Source: an uncultured Selenomonadaceae bacterium (GTDB lineage Bacteria; Bacillota; Negativicutes; Selenomonadales; Selenomonadaceae). From it: a stretch of 6,897 nucleotides of DNA. Position numbers and translations under genes: made by a program. The notes beneath the pieces were generated by a model. The model did no database searches. It was not told the origin of the DNA and saw nothing but the letters and a program-made list of their open reading frames with translations. Below are positions 6,500 through 6,897 of this stretch, one piece after another (positions within the stretch are counted from its first letter, which is position 1; each line of letters opens with the position of its first letter). The stretch is from the NCBI GenBank assembly GCA_905233325.1, contig CAJODU010000083.1:7552-14448 (forward strand), in the 5' to 3' direction.

Positions 6500-6551
6500 A
6501 ATTAAAAACTTCCTTTTCATCAAATTGTGTAATTAGTTCCAACAAGCGAAA

Positions 6552-6581
6552 TAGCCGCCTAAATGCCAGTCTAGGCAGCTA
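6552..6581 (-). other. Hairpin in the maf 5' leader
   Basis: TAGCTGCCTA (6581-6572) and TAGGCGGCTA (6561-6552), read on the minus strand, can form a continuous 10-bp stem with one internal U-G pair and a 10-nt loop. The same mismatch would be C-A on the plus strand, so the minus transcript is the better-paired one. A weakly T-rich run (TATTTCGCTTGTT) follows, too interrupted for a standard terminator. It lies 52 nt upstream of the maf start codon, so a regulatory leader structure or weak attenuator is plausible. Confidence 0.45.
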
Positions 6582-6674
6582 CAGCAAGTTAATCTAAAAA
6601 CAACGAACATATATATGAGCTGACCGTATAATTAGGTGTTGAGTCCGTAACGGAATGCTTTTTTCTTTGAGATT

Positions 6675-6703
6675 ATTTTATCATTGAAGCTCGAATGTTG
6701 CAA
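6675..6703 (-). promoter_or_regulatory. Candidate sigma-A promoter for maf-sirC-hemA
   Basis: TTGCAA (6703-6698) is followed after exactly 17 nt by TAAAAT (6680-6675), with TGA immediately upstream giving an extended -10. Transcription would begin near 6668 and produce an unusually long maf leader of roughly 170 nt that includes the hairpin. No equally good promoter is visible nearer to maf. Confidence 0.5.
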
Positions 6704-6741
6704 GCGTATTTTCAAAAATTGAATTCCGTACGTAATAAGGC

Positions 6742-6770
6742 TTGACCATTTACCAAAAAATGATTATAAT
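6742..6770 (+). promoter_or_regulatory. Strong sigma-A promoter for the right-edge gene
   Basis: TTGACC (6742-6747) is followed after exactly 17 nt by a perfect TATAAT (6765-6770), the best consensus promoter in the window. The predicted transcription start near 6777 gives a leader of about 33 nt ending in CGGAGG, 6 nt before the ATG at 6810. Confidence 0.75.
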
Positions 6771-6809
6771 CTGTATAAGAATTGTTTTTAGCTTTTTCGG
6801 AGGATTTAT

Positions 6810-6897
6810 ATGGATTTCTTGCCGCCAATCGATATTATAATAGGTCTCATTTGTATAGGCGTGTTCGGCTTGTTGCTGGGTGCTTTGATTTACCTGC
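6810..6897 (+). CDS. Unrecognised membrane protein, N-terminus only (cut by window edge)
   Basis: Only 29 codons are visible. They begin MDFLPPIDIIIGLICIGVFG and continue hydrophobically to the edge, so the product starts with a membrane helix at about residues 8-29. GGAGG at 6799-6803 with 6 nt spacing, plus a near-consensus promoter, makes this a convincing and probably well expressed gene start. The Gly-rich helix with an FGLLLG run is generic. A resemblance to N-terminal anchors such as that of RnfB crossed my mind but is far too weak to name it. It is divergent from maf and so is separately controlled. Confidence 0.75.
   Translation, partial: MDFLPPIDIIIGLICIGVFGLLLGALIYL

Larger units (their letters stand above)
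6500..6809. other. 310-bp divergent spacer between maf and the right-edge gene
   Basis: This gap holds outward-facing promoter candidates for both neighbours, a near-perfect 10-bp hairpin and a possible 25-codon Cys-rich ORF in the maf leader. It also contains an inverted pair ACGGAAT (6650-6656) / ATTCCGT (6723-6729) flanking the maf promoter. I looked for tRNA, T-box, cobalamin riboswitch and tmRNA landmarks and saw none. Confidence 0.6.

Noticed and set aside
6635..6672. TCCG/CGGA stem followed by TTTTTTCTTT as a plus-strand terminator
   Set aside because: The stem is 4 bp with a 3-nt loop and an offset T-run, and no plus-strand gene lies upstream that would need it.

Overview
The window looks like chromosomal DNA of a flagellated, anaerobe-type member of the Bacillota. 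It is AT-rich, with AT-rich spacers, AGGAGG-type ribosome binding sites, several TTG/GTG starts and sigma-A-like promoters. Rod and MS-ring genes beside a hemA/sirC/cobI tetrapyrrole group would suit a Negativicutes (Selenomonas-like) or Clostridia genome. That placement is inferred from gene content and protein style, not from any search.

Layout. Positions 1-2642 hold the start of a flagellar operon on the minus strand, transcribed right to left as flgB, flgC, fliE, fliF. fliF runs off the left edge. FlgB and FlgC are proximal-rod proteins, FliE joins the rod to the MS ring, and FliF is the MS ring, so these four genes encode the membrane-embedded core that is built first. Upstream of flgB (2812-3201, minus) is a 129-residue protein with one N-terminal membrane anchor that I do not recognise. 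A 77-bp divergent spacer then separates it from cobI (3279-3989, plus), a precorrin-2/cobalt-factor II C20-methyltransferase of cobalamin synthesis.

Convergent to cobI, with only 3 bp between stop codons, is a minus-strand run of maf (5954-6499), sirC (5206-5874) and hemA (3993-5252). hemA encodes glutamyl-tRNA reductase, the entry step of C5-pathway tetrapyrrole synthesis. sirC encodes the precorrin-2 dehydrogenase domain, which makes sirohydrochlorin and overlaps hemA by 47 bp. maf encodes a nucleotide pyrophosphatase of the house-cleaning type. HemA supplies the pathway, while SirC and CobI act at or just after precorrin-2, where siroheme and B12 synthesis diverge. The intermediate enzymes (hemL, hemB, hemC, hemD/cobA) are not in the window.

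Positions 6500-6809 form a 310-bp divergent spacer with good sigma-A-like promoters in both directions, a 10-bp hairpin and a possible 25-codon Cys-rich leader ORF ahead of maf. At the right edge a new plus-strand gene begins with a very hydrophobic N-terminus and is cut off after 29 codons.

The window is mostly ordinary core chromosome. I found no mobile element, CRISPR array, tRNA or rRNA, and no convincing new defence or biosynthetic system. The points most worth a second look are the unrecognised membrane-anchored protein beside the flagellar operon, the Asp-to-Asn change at the catalytic position of SirC, and the long structured maf leader.
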